A stretch of DNA of 64,000 nt from Salisediminibacterium beveridgei (lineage in GTDB: Bacteria > Bacillota > Bacilli > Bacillales > Salisediminibacteriaceae). How positions within the stretch are numbered: position 1 is the first letter of the stretch; the number at the start of each line of letters is the position of its first letter. The position numbers and the translations under genes were made by a program. Shown here in pieces: positions 1 to 10,200 of the stretch. The DNA is taken from NCBI RefSeq assembly GCF_001721685.1, contig NZ_CP012502.1:1984001-2048000 (forward strand), read 5' to 3'. The notes beneath the pieces are model-generated. The model was not told the DNA's origin and made no database searches. It worked only from the letters and a program-made list of their open reading frames with translations.

Positions 1-721
1 TCTGATCATACAGATCCTCGATTTTCTCAGGAATCGTTTCAAGTTGATACCTTTTCATCAGAAGCGTCTGATAATGCTCTCCTAAAAAACGAAGTAAATA
101 GTCAGCACTTTCATCGTAATCAAAGATTTCCTCTTTAATCGCTCCTGTCAAAGCAAGCATCTGACCCACATTTGGATCTTCAAATTTAGGCCAAAGAATG
201 CCTGGGGTGTCGAGCAGATCCAATTCTTTGTTCAGCTTAATCCATTGCTGCGCCTTCGTGACTCCCGGTTTGTCACCAATTTTTGTGATTCGTTTTCCTG
301 CAAGGCGATTAATCACCGTCGATTTACCGGAATTCGGAATTCCGATAATCAATGCCCGGATCGAACGAGGTCTGATTCCTTTTCTTGCCCATTTCGCAAG
401 TAAAGGTTCAGCCAGTTCTTTAACTTTAACTGGAATTTCACGGATCCCTTTCCCTTTTTGTGCATCAGCGAGAATTACCGCGTCACCTTTTTTTTCGAAA
501 TAATCAGCCCATAGGCGGTTGTATTCCGGGTCTGCCAAATCGGCTTTATTCAATATCATTAACCTGGGCTTTGAACTTGTCATTTCATCCACAAGAGGAT
601 TTCTTGAAGCCAGGGGTGCCCGCGCATCTGCGACTTCAATCACAACGTCAATCTGTTTTATCTTTTCCTGGACTTGCCGTCTTGCTTTCGCCATGTGTCC
701 GGGATACCATTGTATGGTCAT
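1..721 (-). CDS. rbgA: Ribosome biogenesis GTPase RbgA (YlqF), 3' end outside window
   Basis: RbgA is a circularly permuted GTPase that acts late in assembly of the 50S subunit. The minus-strand frame opens MTIQWYPGHMAKARRQ, the typical N-terminus of the family, followed by NKAD (G4), then IPNSGKST (G1) and DTPG (G3); the G4-before-G1 order is the mark of circular permutation. About 240 codons are present and the frame is still open at base 1, so the C-terminal RNA-binding part is missing. A GGGAG-like ribosome site precedes the ATG. lepB ends 19 bases upstream, as in several Bacillaceae where lepB lies between rplS and rbgA. Confidence 0.95.
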   Translation of the reverse strand, partial: MTIQWYPGHMAKARRQVQEKIKQIDVVIEVADARAPLASRNPLVDEMTSSKPRLMILNKADLADPEYNRLWADYFEKKGDAVILADAQKGKGIREIPVKVKELAEPLLAKWARKGIRPRSIRALIIGIPNSGKSTVINRLAGKRITKIGDKPGVTKAQQWIKLNKELDLLDTPGILWPKFEDPNVGQMLALTGAIKEEIFDYDESADYLLRFLGEHYQTLLMKRYQLETIPEKIEDLYDQ

Positions 722-740
722 ACTTCCACTCCCTGCTTTC

Positions 741-1286
741 CTAATCCACCAGCCTGAATTCCCCGACCGGCCAAAAAACCATATTTGCTTTGCCGATAAT
801 TTCATCTTCGTGTACAAGGCCGATATGCCGGCTGTCTTTACTGTGTTGCCGGTTATCACCCATCACAAAAAAGTGATCCTCCGGAACGGTATCATAACCA
901 GTAATGTCCTCAAGAACAAAATCTCCAGTAAAAGGCGGATTTTCAGAAGCTGCCTTGTGATCATCGAGATAAGCTTCATCTACTGGGTTATCATTGACAA
1001 AAAGCGTATCTTCTTCATAACGGATTGTATCTCCTGGAATGCCAATCACCCGCTTAATATAATCTTTATTTTGCGGTGCATTGAAAACAATGATGTCAAA
1101 ACGATCGGGTTCAGAAATATTATAGCCGATTTTGTTTACGATCATCCGGTCATTATGTTCAAGCGTCGGCATCATCGACTGGCCGTCCACAACAATTGGG
1201 GCAAAGAAAAAACTGCGAATGACAATAGCCAATATCAAAGCTACCGCTACCGCTTTTACCCATTCCCATGATTCTGATTTTGCCAC
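741..1286 (-). CDS. lepB: Type I signal peptidase
   Basis: Membrane-anchored signal peptidase that removes signal peptides from exported proteins (SipS family). The 181-residue protein has one N-terminal membrane segment (about residues 10-30), then GQSMMPT with the catalytic Ser37, and YIKRVIG with the general base Lys78. The MGDNR-x-SxDSR box lies near residue 140. The short, single-anchor form is typical of Gram-positive enzymes. The start is GTG, with an AAAGGAA ribosome site upstream. It is separated from rplS by an intrinsic terminator, so it should have its own promoter; a TAGAAT -10-like hexamer lies at 1334-1339 but I found no convincing -35. Confidence 0.95.
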   Translation of the reverse strand: MAKSESWEWVKAVAVALILAIVIRSFFFAPIVVDGQSMMPTLEHNDRMIVNKIGYNISEPDRFDIIVFNAPQNKDYIKRVIGIPGDTIRYEEDTLFVNDNPVDEAYLDDHKAASENPPFTGDFVLEDITGYDTVPEDHFFVMGDNRQHSKDSRHIGLVHEDEIIGKANMVFWPVGEFRLVD

Positions 1287-1450
1287 CGGACATCATTCCT
1301 TTTCAAAAACTTTTATACTGATGTTTCTTATGTATTCTATCACATTTTTGGAAAGAAAGCTGTTGTAAAGTATGGCTCTCTGTAAACGGAATGGTCTGAA
1401 AAATTGACTGACTGCAAACATCACCTTGCAATAAATCTCCTGAAAAGTGC

Positions 1451-1483
1451 AAAAAAGGATCTGCACAAAGACAGATCCTTTTC
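1451..1483 (-). terminator. Intrinsic terminator after rplS
   Basis: On the minus strand AAGGATCTG and CAGATCCTT form a stem with a short loop and are followed by a run of T. It sits just downstream of the rplS stop and separates the ribosomal operon from lepB. Confidence 0.85.
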
Positions 1484-1488
1484 GTACT

Positions 1489-1836
1489 TTATCTCGCTCT
1501 TTCTTTGATTCGTGCTGCTTTTCCACGAAGTGCACGCAGATAGTAAAGCTTCGCACGACGTACCTTACCTTTACGCATAACCTCGATTTTATCGAGTCGC
1601 GGTGAGTGTACAGGGAATGTACGCTCGACGCCTACACCGTAAGACACCTTACGAACAGTGAACGTTTCACTGATTCCGGTTCCGCGTCGCTTGATGACAA
1701 CACCTTCAAATACCTGGATACGTTCGCGTGTTCCCTCGACAACTTTAACGTGGGCCCGGACAGTATCACCGGCACGGAATTGAGGTAAATCCGTTTTCAG
1801 TTGCTCTTTCGTCATATCTCTGATTAGTTGTTCCAT
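1489..1836 (-). CDS. rplS: 50S ribosomal protein L19
   Basis: Ribosomal protein at the interface of the subunits. The 115-residue product begins [13 protein letters not shown] and carries the L19 core [21 protein letters not shown] and [10 protein letters not shown]. The start was set at the Met preceded by GGAGG seven bases upstream; a longer frame reaching 1893 has no ribosome site and does not match the family. The gene follows trmD with a 130-base gap that holds its own candidate promoter and leader, and ends in a terminator. Confidence 0.97.
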   Translation of the reverse strand: MEQLIRDMTKEQLKTDLPQFRAGDTVRAHVKVVEGTRERIQVFEGVVIKRRGTGISETFTVRKVSYGVGVERTFPVHSPRLDKIEVMRKGKVRRAKLYYLRALRGKAARIKERAR

Positions 1837-1922
1837 TCTGTTCGCCTCCTTCCTGCAGACCTTCATGTCAAACCTTTCATGACAGCGGAACATCTTGATC
1901 GGGCACTAAAGCCACAAAGATT

Positions 1923-1951
1923 ATCTTATCATAACTTTCCCTCTCCGACAA
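1923..1951 (-). promoter_or_regulatory. Candidate promoter and leader of rplS
   Basis: On the minus strand TTGTCG and TAAGAT are separated by 17 bases. The resulting leader of about 80 bases contains a small hairpin (TGTCA / TGACA at 1866-1884) just before the ribosome site. L19 messages in low-GC Gram-positives are known to carry an autoregulatory leader. Whether this hairpin belongs to that family cannot be settled by eye. Confidence 0.45.
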
Positions 1952-1966
1952 GCGGGTATAAAGAAT

Positions 1967-2710
1967 TTAAGACGATTCCTTTTCGTTTTTTAAGTTTTGT
2001 AAAAAAGACCGCTCTTCATCATCTAATTGAATGTTTTCCAGCATATCCGGTCGTCTCTCCAGCGTACGCCTCAAGGCTTCACGTCTGCGCCAGGTCTCAA
2101 TGTTTTTATGATGACCTGACAGTAAGATATCCGGCACTGCCATTCCTCTGAATTCAGACGGCCTTGTATAGTGCGGGTGTTCGAGTAAACCGGTACTGTG
2201 AGAGTCCGTTACAGCACTGGTCTCATTGCCTAAAGCACCTGGCAACAGCCTCGTAACGCTGTCTGCAATTGCCATCGCACCAATTTCACCACCGGTTAAC
2301 ACATAATCCCCGATGGAAACTTCGTCTGTAACCAGTTCTTGACGGATCCGTTCATCATAACCTTCGTAATGGCCGCACAGCAGGATGAGCTGTTCTTCCC
2401 GTGCAAATTCTTCTGCTTTTTGTTGAGTGTAAACTTCACCCTGCGGACAGAGAAGAACGACACGCGGCTCACCTGAAGTGCGATGTTTCAAGTCTTCCAC
2501 CGCATCGAACATCGGCTGTGGCGTGAGGACCATGCCCCCACCTCCACCGTATGGATAATCGTCCACCCGTTGATGCTTATCCTTGGAATAATCCCTGAAA
2601 TTCACAACATCAAAAGAAACAATCCCTTTCTCTGCAGCTGAATTTAAAATAGACTGCCCAAAGACACCGGTAAACATCTCGGGAAAAAGGGTCAGAATTG
2701 AAATATTCAT
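1967..2710 (-). CDS. trmD: tRNA (guanine-N1-)-methyltransferase
   Basis: TrmD methylates G37 of tRNAs that read CNN codons and protects against +1 frameshifting. The 247-residue protein starts [13 protein letters not shown] and shows the SPOUT knot motifs [12 protein letters not shown] and [21 protein letters not shown] lies near residue 55. Its ATG overlaps the rimM stop by four bases (ATGA), so the two are probably translationally coupled, as in most bacteria. Confidence 0.97.
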   Translation of the reverse strand: MNISILTLFPEMFTGVFGQSILNSAAEKGIVSFDVVNFRDYSKDKHQRVDDYPYGGGGGMVLTPQPMFDAVEDLKHRTSGEPRVVLLCPQGEVYTQQKAEEFAREEQLILLCGHYEGYDERIRQELVTDEVSIGDYVLTGGEIGAMAIADSVTRLLPGALGNETSAVTDSHSTGLLEHPHYTRPSEFRGMAVPDILLSGHHKNIETWRRREALRRTLERRPDMLENIQLDDEERSFLQNLKNEKESS

Positions 2711-3231
2711 TCATCCATCAATCCTTCGGGGATCTCAACCGTGACCTGCTTCTCAGATAAATCAACTTTAAGAATAACATTCTCAATATACGGAATCAGG
2801 ACATCTTTCCCTTTCAGACGTTGAACCACCCATACATCGTTTGCACCAGGTGAGAGGATTTCTTTCACTTTGCCAATATGACCCTGATTGATATCCACAA
2901 CATCAAGTCCGATAATCTCATGATAATAAAATTCATCTTCAGCCAAATCGTCATCAATGGTATCCGCATCCACTTGAAGCAGATAATCTCTGAGGGGCTC
3001 CACTTCATTGACATTTGAATATCCTTCGAATGTCAATAAATCAAACTGTTTGTGCTGACGCCAGGAGACCACCGTAACAACTAAGCGGTGGTCCTGCTCC
3101 GGATTGTAAAGAGAGAGTTCATTCCCCTTCTGGTAGCGCTCTTCTTTAAAGTCTGACCGGGAAATAACTCTCACTTCTCCCTGGATCCCGTGGGTATTTA
3201 CAATCTTCCCCACGTTCAACCACTTAGTCAT
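2707..3231 (-). CDS. rimM: 16S rRNA processing protein RimM
   Basis: RimM assists maturation of the 30S head by binding S19. The product is 174 residues: an N-terminal beta-barrel ([16 protein letters not shown] near residue 6) and a C-terminal PRC barrel ([13 protein letters not shown], then [15 protein letters not shown], ending IPEGLMDE). The start at MTKWLNVG was chosen because GGAGG lies eight bases upstream; a longer frame to 3270 lacks a ribosome site. It overlaps the end of ylqD by eight bases and the start of trmD by four. Confidence 0.95.
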   Translation of the reverse strand: MTKWLNVGKIVNTHGIQGEVRVISRSDFKEERYQKGNELSLYNPEQDHRLVVTVVSWRQHKQFDLLTFEGYSNVNEVEPLRDYLLQVDADTIDDDLAEDEFYYHEIIGLDVVDINQGHIGKVKEILSPGANDVWVVQRLKGKDVLIPYIENVILKVDLSEKQVTVEIPEGLMDE

Positions 3232-3637
3232 CTTCAAATCCTCCGGAACGAAGTTCATGAACGACACCATCTTTGATGACGATTTCCGTGCCTTTCATTA
3301 CTTCATCCCAATTATCACCTTCGGCTACTTGTTCTATCATCTGAATTGTACCTTCGCGAAGCTCAGAGCCCAGATCCAACTCATCGAGCTGCCCCAACTT
3401 CAGTTCAAGCTGACGAAGCCGCTCTTTTCGACGCGCAACCTCTTTGTCAAAGCTTGTTTTCAATGACTGCTGATAACTTTGAGAGGAATTCTCTTTCATT
3501 TTCTTATGAAGTACAAATTCCAGTTGTTTCAGTTCTTTAGTCAGCTGATACTGGCGTGAAAGGAACTGCTCTTTCAACCGGTCACGACTTTCTTCTGTCA
3601 AAATTTGCTTCACAACGACTTTTTTAATAATTTCCAT
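3224..3637 (-). CDS. ylqD: YlqD family protein
   Basis: A 137-residue protein of the YlqD family, which is conserved at this place in Bacillales and has no established function. It begins MEIIKKVVVKQILTEE, has a charged helical middle (about residues 15-85, likely coiled coil, rich in Lys, Arg, Glu and Gln), and a small C-terminal part ending LRSGGFEDD. The start is fixed by GGAGGTG seven bases upstream. The position between khpA and rimM suggests a link to ribosome or RNA metabolism, which is inference. Confidence 0.85.
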   Translation of the reverse strand: MEIIKKVVVKQILTEESRDRLKEQFLSRQYQLTKELKQLEFVLHKKMKENSSQSYQQSLKTSFDKEVARRKERLRQLELKLGQLDELDLGSELREGTIQMIEQVAEGDNWDEVMKGTEIVIKDGVVHELRSGGFEDD

Positions 3638-3713
3638 GTTGCACCTCCGCAATTTGATCCTTACCACCGTATATTTTAACATAAATGAACAGATACCGTC
3701 CGAATCTAAACGG

Positions 3714-3745
3714 AAAAAAGGCGAGGAGTTTATCCATCGCCTTTC
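3714..3745 (-). terminator. Intrinsic terminator after khpA
   Basis: On the minus strand AAAGGCGA and TCGCCTTT form a hairpin followed by TTTT. It lies immediately after the khpA stop, so rpsP-khpA messages may largely end here and ylqD-rimM-trmD may need read-through or their own promoter. Confidence 0.75.
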
Positions 3746-3747
3746 AG

Positions 3748-3975
3748 TTATCCGATTTCCAGTTGTACCCGTTTATTCTGGTGGGTACCTGCAGCATTCA
3801 ACACAGAACGGATCGCTTTTGCGATTCGGCCCTGTTTGCCGATCACCTTACCCATGTCGTCCGGATGCACTTCAAGCCTCAAAGTCAATGAACGGCCGTT
3901 CTCTTCCTCAGTAACTTTTACATGATCCGGATTCTCTACAAGTGCCTTGGCAATCGATTCCACGAGTTCTTTCAT
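3748..3975 (-). CDS. khpA: KH-domain RNA-binding protein KhpA (YlqC)
   Basis: Small single KH-domain protein that binds RNA and, in other Gram-positives, pairs with KhpB/Jag to influence cell length and division. The KH signature GKVIGKQGRIAKAIRSVL is in the centre and C-terminal half. The product is 75 residues if the ATG at 3975 is used (AGGTGA six bases upstream); a GTG three codons earlier (3984) is an alternative. It lies between rpsP and ylqD as in B. subtilis. Confidence 0.92.
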   Translation of the reverse strand: MKELVESIAKALVENPDHVKVTEEENGRSLTLRLEVHPDDMGKVIGKQGRIAKAIRSVLNAAGTHQNKRVQLEIG

Positions 3976-4018
3976 GTCACTCACCTGCCTGGATTATTTC
4001 CACGCAATGAAACGAACA

Positions 4019-4291
4019 TTACTTGTCGTTTTTTGCATTGTGAAGCTTTTCCATTAAACCTGCTTTTGAGAACAGGTTTCTTACGGTGTCGGAAGGCTTT
4101 GCACCATCAAGCATCCACTTCAATGCAGACTCTTCGTCCACTTGGAATTCTACTGGATTTTTTAATGGGTTATAAGTTCCGATTTCTTGAATAAAACGAC
4201 CATCACGTGGTGAACGAGAATCAGCCACAACCACACGATAGAACGGAGATTTCTTCGCTCCTATACGTTTCAAACGAATTTTTACTGCCAT
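4019..4291 (-). CDS. rpsP: 30S ribosomal protein S16
   Basis: Ribosomal protein needed for 30S assembly. The 90-residue product starts [19 protein letters not shown] and contains [18 protein letters not shown], both family hallmarks. The start is set by GGAGGTG upstream; a ten-codon N-terminal extension to 4321 is not supported. It leads the rpsP-khpA unit and has its own promoter at 4328-4356. Confidence 0.97.
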   Translation of the reverse strand: MAVKIRLKRIGAKKSPFYRVVVADSRSPRDGRFIQEIGTYNPLKNPVEFQVDEESALKWMLDGAKPSDTVRNLFSKAGLMEKLHNAKNDK

Positions 4292-4327
4292 GTGTCTCAC
4301 CTCCAAATATCTTTCGCACAATTACGT

Positions 4328-4356
4328 ATATTATCATAGAACAATCAATTGATCAA
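4328..4356 (-). promoter_or_regulatory. Candidate sigma-A promoter of rpsP
   Basis: On the minus strand TTGATC and TAATAT are spaced by 17 bases in an AT-rich gap between ffh and rpsP. The -10 lies about 37 bases upstream of the start codon. Confidence 0.6.
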
Positions 4357-4413
4357 CCCTAGTAAAGGAAAAAACCTTAACACCATGAAATTTTCTCGAT
4401 TTTATCTGGTCTA

Positions 4414-5763
4414 TTACATGAAAGGCATCTGAAAACCGCCTTTTTGCTTACCTTTCCCTTTTTGCATCCCTGACATTTGCTTCATCATTTTTTTCATTTC
4501 ATCAAACTGTTTCAAGAGCCGGTTCACTTCCTGGATCGACCGGCCACTGCCTTTGGAAATACGCTTCTTTCGACTTGCATTGATCACAGATGGATTTTCC
4601 CGCTCATATTTTGTCATCGACTTCACGATGGCCTCGATATGAGCCAGTTGTTTATCATCCACCTGAATATTTTTCAAACCTTTCATCTTCCCGGCACCAG
4701 GCATCATATTCATAATTTCATCGAGGGGACCCATCTCTTTGACTTGTGCCAGCTGCTCTAAAAAATCATCAAAGGTCAGATCATTGGTGCGCATTTTTCG
4801 CTCGAGTTCCTTTGCTTTCTCCTCATCAACGTTCGTCTGTGCTTTCTCGATTAATGAAAGCATATCGCCCATTCCGAGGATTCGAGAGGCCATTCTTTCT
4901 GGATGAAACGGTTCGAGCTGGTCGATTTTCTCACCCATCCCGGCAAATTTAATCGGCGTATCCGTTACCGCTTTAACTGAAATTGCAGCACCACCACGCG
5001 TGTCACCATCGAGTTTGGTGAGCACAACACCAGTCAGATCCAGCTGTTCATTAAAGTTCTCGGCGACGTTGACAGCATCCTGTCCGGTCATGGCATCAAC
5101 AACGAGCAGTATTTCGTCAGGCTTCACTTCATTTTTGATCTGTGTAAGCTCATTCATCAAATCTTCGTCTACATGCAAGCGACCGGCTGTATCAATCAGC
5201 ACATAATCCAGATGTTCTTCCTTTGCTTTTTCAACTGCTTTTTTTGCAATTTCGACAGGACTGACCTGATCGCCTAACGAAAAGACTGGCATATCAAGCT
5301 GCTTTCCCAGCGTCTCCAGCTGTTGAATGGCTGCCGGGCGATAGATATCTGCAGCGACAAGTAATGGTTTTCGGTTATGCTGCTTCCGGAGATGGTTCGC
5401 AAGTTTTCCTGTGGTAGTGGTTTTACCCGCACCTTGAAGACCAACCATCATCACAACGGTTGGTGGTTTACTTGCCGTATTTAATTTACTCTGTTCTCCG
5501 CCCATCAAACTGGTCAATTCCTCGTTCACCACTTTGATGACTTGCTGTCCCGGTGTCAGGCTGTCCATTACATCCTGTCCGACAGCACGTTCTTTCACAT
5601 TGGCGACGAACTTTTTTACAACTTTAAAATTCACATCGGCTTCCAGAAGTGCCAGCCGCACTTCCCGCATCATTTCTTTGACGTCTTGTTCGTTGACCTT
5701 CCCTTTTCCTTTCATTTTCTTAATACTTGACTGTAAGCGCTCGGCTAATCCTTCAAATGCCAT
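4414..5763 (-). CDS. ffh: Signal recognition particle protein Ffh (SRP54)
   Basis: GTPase that binds signal peptides and the SRP RNA and delivers ribosomes to FtsY at the membrane. The 449-residue protein has the N domain (1-90), the G domain with GLQGAGKTT (about 108-116), DTAGR and TKLDGD, and the Met-rich M domain (about 300-449) ending FQMPFM, with the MKKMMKQMSGMQ stretch near the C-terminus. It follows ylxM after 11 bases, the conserved ylxM-ffh arrangement. Confidence 0.98.
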   Translation of the reverse strand: MAFEGLAERLQSSIKKMKGKGKVNEQDVKEMMREVRLALLEADVNFKVVKKFVANVKERAVGQDVMDSLTPGQQVIKVVNEELTSLMGGEQSKLNTASKPPTVVMMVGLQGAGKTTTTGKLANHLRKQHNRKPLLVAADIYRPAAIQQLETLGKQLDMPVFSLGDQVSPVEIAKKAVEKAKEEHLDYVLIDTAGRLHVDEDLMNELTQIKNEVKPDEILLVVDAMTGQDAVNVAENFNEQLDLTGVVLTKLDGDTRGGAAISVKAVTDTPIKFAGMGEKIDQLEPFHPERMASRILGMGDMLSLIEKAQTNVDEEKAKELERKMRTNDLTFDDFLEQLAQVKEMGPLDEIMNMMPGAGKMKGLKNIQVDDKQLAHIEAIVKSMTKYERENPSVINASRKKRISKGSGRSIQEVNRLLKQFDEMKKMMKQMSGMQKGKGKQKGGFQMPFM

Positions 5764-5774
5764 CTAGACGCCCC

Positions 5775-6104
5775 CTATTCCAATTTCTCCAATGCCTCTA
5801 TTAGCGGCATCAGTTCTTGCGGTCTTCCGTTATTCTGCACAAGTTGTTTTAGTTCTTTCAGCAATAACTGTTTCTTTTCGAATCGGTCGAACAGTCGAAG
5901 CTTCGTTTCATATTGTTCCACCATCGCTTCTGTTCGCCGGATATTATCATAGACAGCCTGCCTGCTGACATCGAAATAGTCTGCAATCTCACCAAGAGAC
6001 CAATCATCCAGGTAATATAAGGACATGTATTGATTTTGTTTTGTTGTTAACAATTCCTGGTAAAAATCAAACAGATAATTCATCCGGACGGTCTTATCAA
6101 TCAT
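5775..6104 (-). CDS. ylxM: YlxM/p13-like DNA-binding protein
   Basis: Small helix-turn-helix protein (109 residues) of the UPF0122 family, encoded next to ffh and thought to modulate SRP. It begins [19 protein letters not shown], and the helix-turn-helix is [23 protein letters not shown] (about residues 34-56), followed by a coiled-coil-like C-terminus. The ATG at 6104 has GGCGGTG upstream at good spacing; a GTG two codons earlier is less likely. Confidence 0.93.
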   Translation of the reverse strand: MIDKTVRMNYLFDFYQELLTTKQNQYMSLYYLDDWSLGEIADYFDVSRQAVYDNIRRTEAMVEQYETKLRLFDRFEKKQLLLKELKQLVQNNGRPQELMPLIEALEKLE

Positions 6105-6177
6105 GCTCACACCGCCTTGTTAAGGTAAATTGCTTTACAAGATTCAATGATACAAGAGGGCTTATCATGTGTCAACC

Positions 6178-7188
6178 TCAGTAGTTTTCGCCTTCAGCGG
6201 CATGCTCAGCTTCTTCCAGAACATCCGAAAATAAACCGTGAACATATTGCTCCGCCTGAAACTCATGGAGATCATCCAGTCCTTCTCCCAGGCCAACCAA
6301 TTTTACAGGTATATTCAGTTCATTACGGATTGCCAAAACGATACCGCCTTTGGCCGTACCGTCCAGTTTCGTAAGAACGATACCGCTTACTTTCGTTGCT
6401 TCTCCAAATGCCTTTGCCTGACTCATGGCATTTTGTCCCGTTGTTGCATCGAGAACAAGCAAAACCTCGTGAGGAGCTGTCGGAACTTCCCTCGACAAAA
6501 CACGCTTCACTTTTTCCAGTTCATTCATCAGATTGACTTTGTTTTGAAGTCTTCCGGCAGTGTCACATAAGAGAACATCTGCTTTTTTCGATTTGGCAGA
6601 CTGAATGGCGTCGTACATAACCGCAGCAGGATCCGAACCTGCCTGCTGCTTTATGACTTCAACACCTGCCCGTTGCCCCCATACTTCAAGTTGTTCAATG
6701 GCACCTGCGCGGAATGTATCTCCGGCAGCCATCAGGACATTCTTCCCCTCTTGTTTAAACTGATGCGCCAATTTTCCGATTGATGTGGTTTTACCCACAC
6801 CGTTTACGCCGACAAAAAGAATGACCGTTAATTCTCCTTCTTCCTGCATATTCAATTTACTTTCCTGCTCAGATTTCTGCAGCATCTCAGCCAGCTTTTC
6901 AGATATCACGGGCCGAAGATCTTCGGCGTGCAGAATGTTTCGCGTTCGCGCTTCATCTTTTAATTCTTCAACAAGCTCCATGACCGTATACACACCAATA
7001 TCTGCACTGATCAGAATTTCTTCCAGTTCTTCAAAGAAATCCTCATCAATTTCACGGAAGTCTTTTACAAGATCATTCATGGCACCAACAAAAGAATTTC
7101 TTGTTTTACTAAGTCCATCTTTAAACTTATCTGTTACCGAATCTGTTTGTGTGGCAATTCTATCCTTCAGTTTTTTAAAGAAACTCAT
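6178..7188 (-). CDS. ftsY: SRP receptor FtsY
   Basis: Membrane-associated GTPase that receives the SRP-ribosome complex. It has 336 residues: a basic amphipathic N-terminus ([11 protein letters not shown]), the N domain, then the P-loop GVNGVGKTT at about 127-135, DTAGR and [10 protein letters not shown]. The long acidic A domain of enterobacterial FtsY is absent, as usual in Bacillales. GGAGGT precedes the ATG. The gene follows smc after 15 bases, as in the B. subtilis rnc-smc-ftsY operon. Confidence 0.98.
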   Translation of the reverse strand: MSFFKKLKDRIATQTDSVTDKFKDGLSKTRNSFVGAMNDLVKDFREIDEDFFEELEEILISADIGVYTVMELVEELKDEARTRNILHAEDLRPVISEKLAEMLQKSEQESKLNMQEEGELTVILFVGVNGVGKTTSIGKLAHQFKQEGKNVLMAAGDTFRAGAIEQLEVWGQRAGVEVIKQQAGSDPAAVMYDAIQSAKSKKADVLLCDTAGRLQNKVNLMNELEKVKRVLSREVPTAPHEVLLVLDATTGQNAMSQAKAFGEATKVSGIVLTKLDGTAKGGIVLAIRNELNIPVKLVGLGEGLDDLHEFQAEQYVHGLFSDVLEEAEHAAEGENY

Positions 7189-7203
7189 AAGCTACCTCCT
7201 GGT

Positions 7204-10200
7204 TCATTGCACGCCCGCAAATTTTTCTGATTCTTCAAGTTTGACCGAAACAAGACTCGAAACACCTGATTCCTCCATCGTGACACCGTATAATACATCT
7301 GCCTCCTCCATCGTACCCTTTCGATGGGTGACAACAATAAACTGTGTATCCTGACTGAAATCCTTCAGGTAATTTGCAAACCGGACGACATTCGCCTCAT
7401 CAAGTGCCGCTTCCACTTCATCGAGCACACAGAATGGGACAGGTCTGACTTGCAAGATGGAAAAGAGTAAAGCAATTGCCGTCAAAGCCCGTTCACCACC
7501 GGATAAAAGGGCTAAATGCTGCAATTTTTTTCCTGGTGGCTGCGCGACGATATCTACACCGGTGGTCAAAAGATCGTCTGGATTCGTCAATTCGAGAGAT
7601 GCACGACCGCCACCAAACAATTGTTGGAATACATCTTGAAAGCAATGTTGAATCTGATAAAAGGTTTCACTGAAGCGACGGGTCATTTCCGTATCCATTT
7701 CATGGATCACACTGTGCAATGTCTGTTTCGCATTCTCCAAATCTTCTTTTTGTTCAAAGAGAAAACCGTGGCGCTCTTTAACCCGCTCAAATTCTTCAAT
7801 GGCTCCCGTATTGACATGACCAAGCTCATCGATGGAGAGTCTTAACAATTTCACTTTCTCCTTCGCTTTCGATAAATCAAGGGTTAATGTATAACGCTCT
7901 TTTGCCAATTCAAAAGAGATTTCATACTGCTCTTGAAGATAATTCAGTTTCGTATCCAAGTTCACGTCCAGCCGATTGGATTTGACTTCAAGTTCCTGCT
8001 CCATACGCCTTGTGTATTGAAGCTGCTGATTAATACCTTTCAATTCCCCATCTTTGCTGTCAAGATCACTTTCTTTTTCCAAGCGTTGTTTACGAAGCTT
8101 TTGAATCGTTTCAGTCGCTTCATCTTTTTTTCGTTTCCAGGTTTCCAATGTTTCAGTAACATTTGCCGTCGTTCCGTTTTTCAGTGAACGCTCTTGTTCT
8201 TCCATCGCTTCTGTTTTTGTTTCCTTTGACTGCTCAAGTTCCTGCAGTTCAGCCGACAGTCTCTCTTCTGTCTCCAGAATAAACCGCAGTTGTTCTTTAG
8301 CAGAGGCCAATTGAATTTTTAAATCGTTTCGGGATTCATTCAGTTTCTTTTCCTGCTGCTGTTTATCAGAAAGGGAAACAGACAGTTCATCGATCTCAAC
8401 TTTAGTCTGTTCCGCTTTTAGATCAGCTTCTTTTATTCCACTCGTCAGTTCGGATATACGCTCCTCGGTTTGAACAAGTTCATCCTGATAATCAGTGGCA
8501 GACATTTCTGCTGCATCGAATTTATCCTGAAGAGTATCTCTTTGCCATTTTTTCTCTTTTAAATCATTTTCACTTTTACGTTCCTCACTCCGGCGACTTT
8601 CACCTTTTTGTCTTTCATTTTCCTTCTTTTCCTGAAGGTTATGAACTTCTTTTTGCTGCTGTTCAAGTCTTTGAAACTTTTCAGCAATTTGCCGTTCTTC
8701 CTTTGCCACCTGTTCGATAAGTGTTGCCAGCTCAGCCTTACGCGAAAGGATCTGCCCGGATTTTTGTTGCATACTTCCACCGGTCATGGCACCCCCGGGG
8801 CTGACGACATCCCCTTCGAGGGTGACGAATCGAAACCTGTGTTTGAGAATAGAAGCAGCCTTTTGAGCCTGATGCAGCGTTTCTGTAAACAACACGTTTC
8901 CTAATTGATGCTCGATCACGGGCCGCAACCGTTCTTCCACCTGAATATGGGCACTGGCCTGCCCTAAGACCCCAGGGATTTCACTGACACGACCCAGATC
9001 ATACGCACTGATTGACTTTTCTTTGACCGTGTCCAAAGGCAGAAAGGTCGCCCTGCCTTTACCATTCTTTTTCAAATATGCGATGGCTTCCCTTCCATGA
9101 TCAGCAGTTTCGGTAATCACGTTCTGCTGTCCTGCGCCCAGTGCAGTGTCGACTGCTGTCTTCAAAGATGAATCAAAGGAAATTACTTCAGCTACAGCCC
9201 CGACAATCCCGGGAAATTGATCATCTCTTTGCTTGAGCATTTCTTTAACACCGTGAAAAAAACCTGCATATTCTTCTTCCATATCCTTTAAAACATCGCG
9301 CCGGGAACGCTTTTGTTGCAGTTCTTTTTCCTTTTTCTGGAGCTGTTCTTCTTCCTGTTTCAACTGAGACAGCATTCGTTGTTCTTTTTCGTGCAACATC
9401 CGGTAGTCATCAAGACAATCCTGCGTTTTTTGTTTGGCAGATTCAAAAGCATCAGTCAAGCAGTGAACTTCTTCAATCGCCTCGTTCAGCTCTTCTTGAA
9501 TATGAGCGACTTCTTCTTTTTTACGTTGAATTTGACTGCGAAGCCGTTCAGCTTGGTTGTTCAGATGTTTTTGATCGTTCTCTTTTGCAGCTCTGCGATT
9601 CAGCCACTCCATATAGTCAGATTTTAATTCTTCAAGTTGTTCTTCTGTGGATTCGGACAGCGTGAACAATGATACTTCAATATCCTTCAAGCGATCTTCC
9701 AAAGCAGCGACTTGTTCTTGTTGTTCTTCTTTGTCTTTTATGCTGCGCTGAAGTTCTTCGTTCGTCTGATGAAGTTGACGATTCAGCTCCTTCATCTCCG
9801 CTTCAAATTGATTTTTCCGTTCTGAGAAGTGCTTCAATCGTTCTTCATACAATTGCTTTTGACCTTCTGATTTTTCAAGCTCTTCAGTCGCCTTTAAAAG
9901 ATCCTCCTGCCACGTCTGTATCTCTTCATCAAGCCTGGCAAGTTCTTTTCGCACGTTTTCGGTTTCCTGCTCAATCCGGTATTGATCAATTTCATGCTGT
10001 CGCCTGATGTCTTCAGCCTGTTCAAGGTCCTGCTTTAACGTATGCCATTGTCCGTGTAACTCCTCGATCTCTTTGACAAGAACCCCTGCTTCAATCGTGG
10101 ATAATTCTTCAGACATACTCAAATATTCGTTGGCGATTGAGGCCTGTTCTTCAAGGGGTTGAATCTGCTGTTCGAGTTCATGAATAATATCTCTTACACG

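Noticed and set aside
519..1271. A 250-codon plus-strand open frame over rbgA and lepB
   Set aside because: It lies antisense to two well-recognised genes, has no ribosome site and resembles no known family.
6785..7354. A 189-codon plus-strand frame across ftsY and smc
   Set aside because: Ser-rich composition is the reverse image of ftsY codons; no ribosome site and it crosses a gene boundary.
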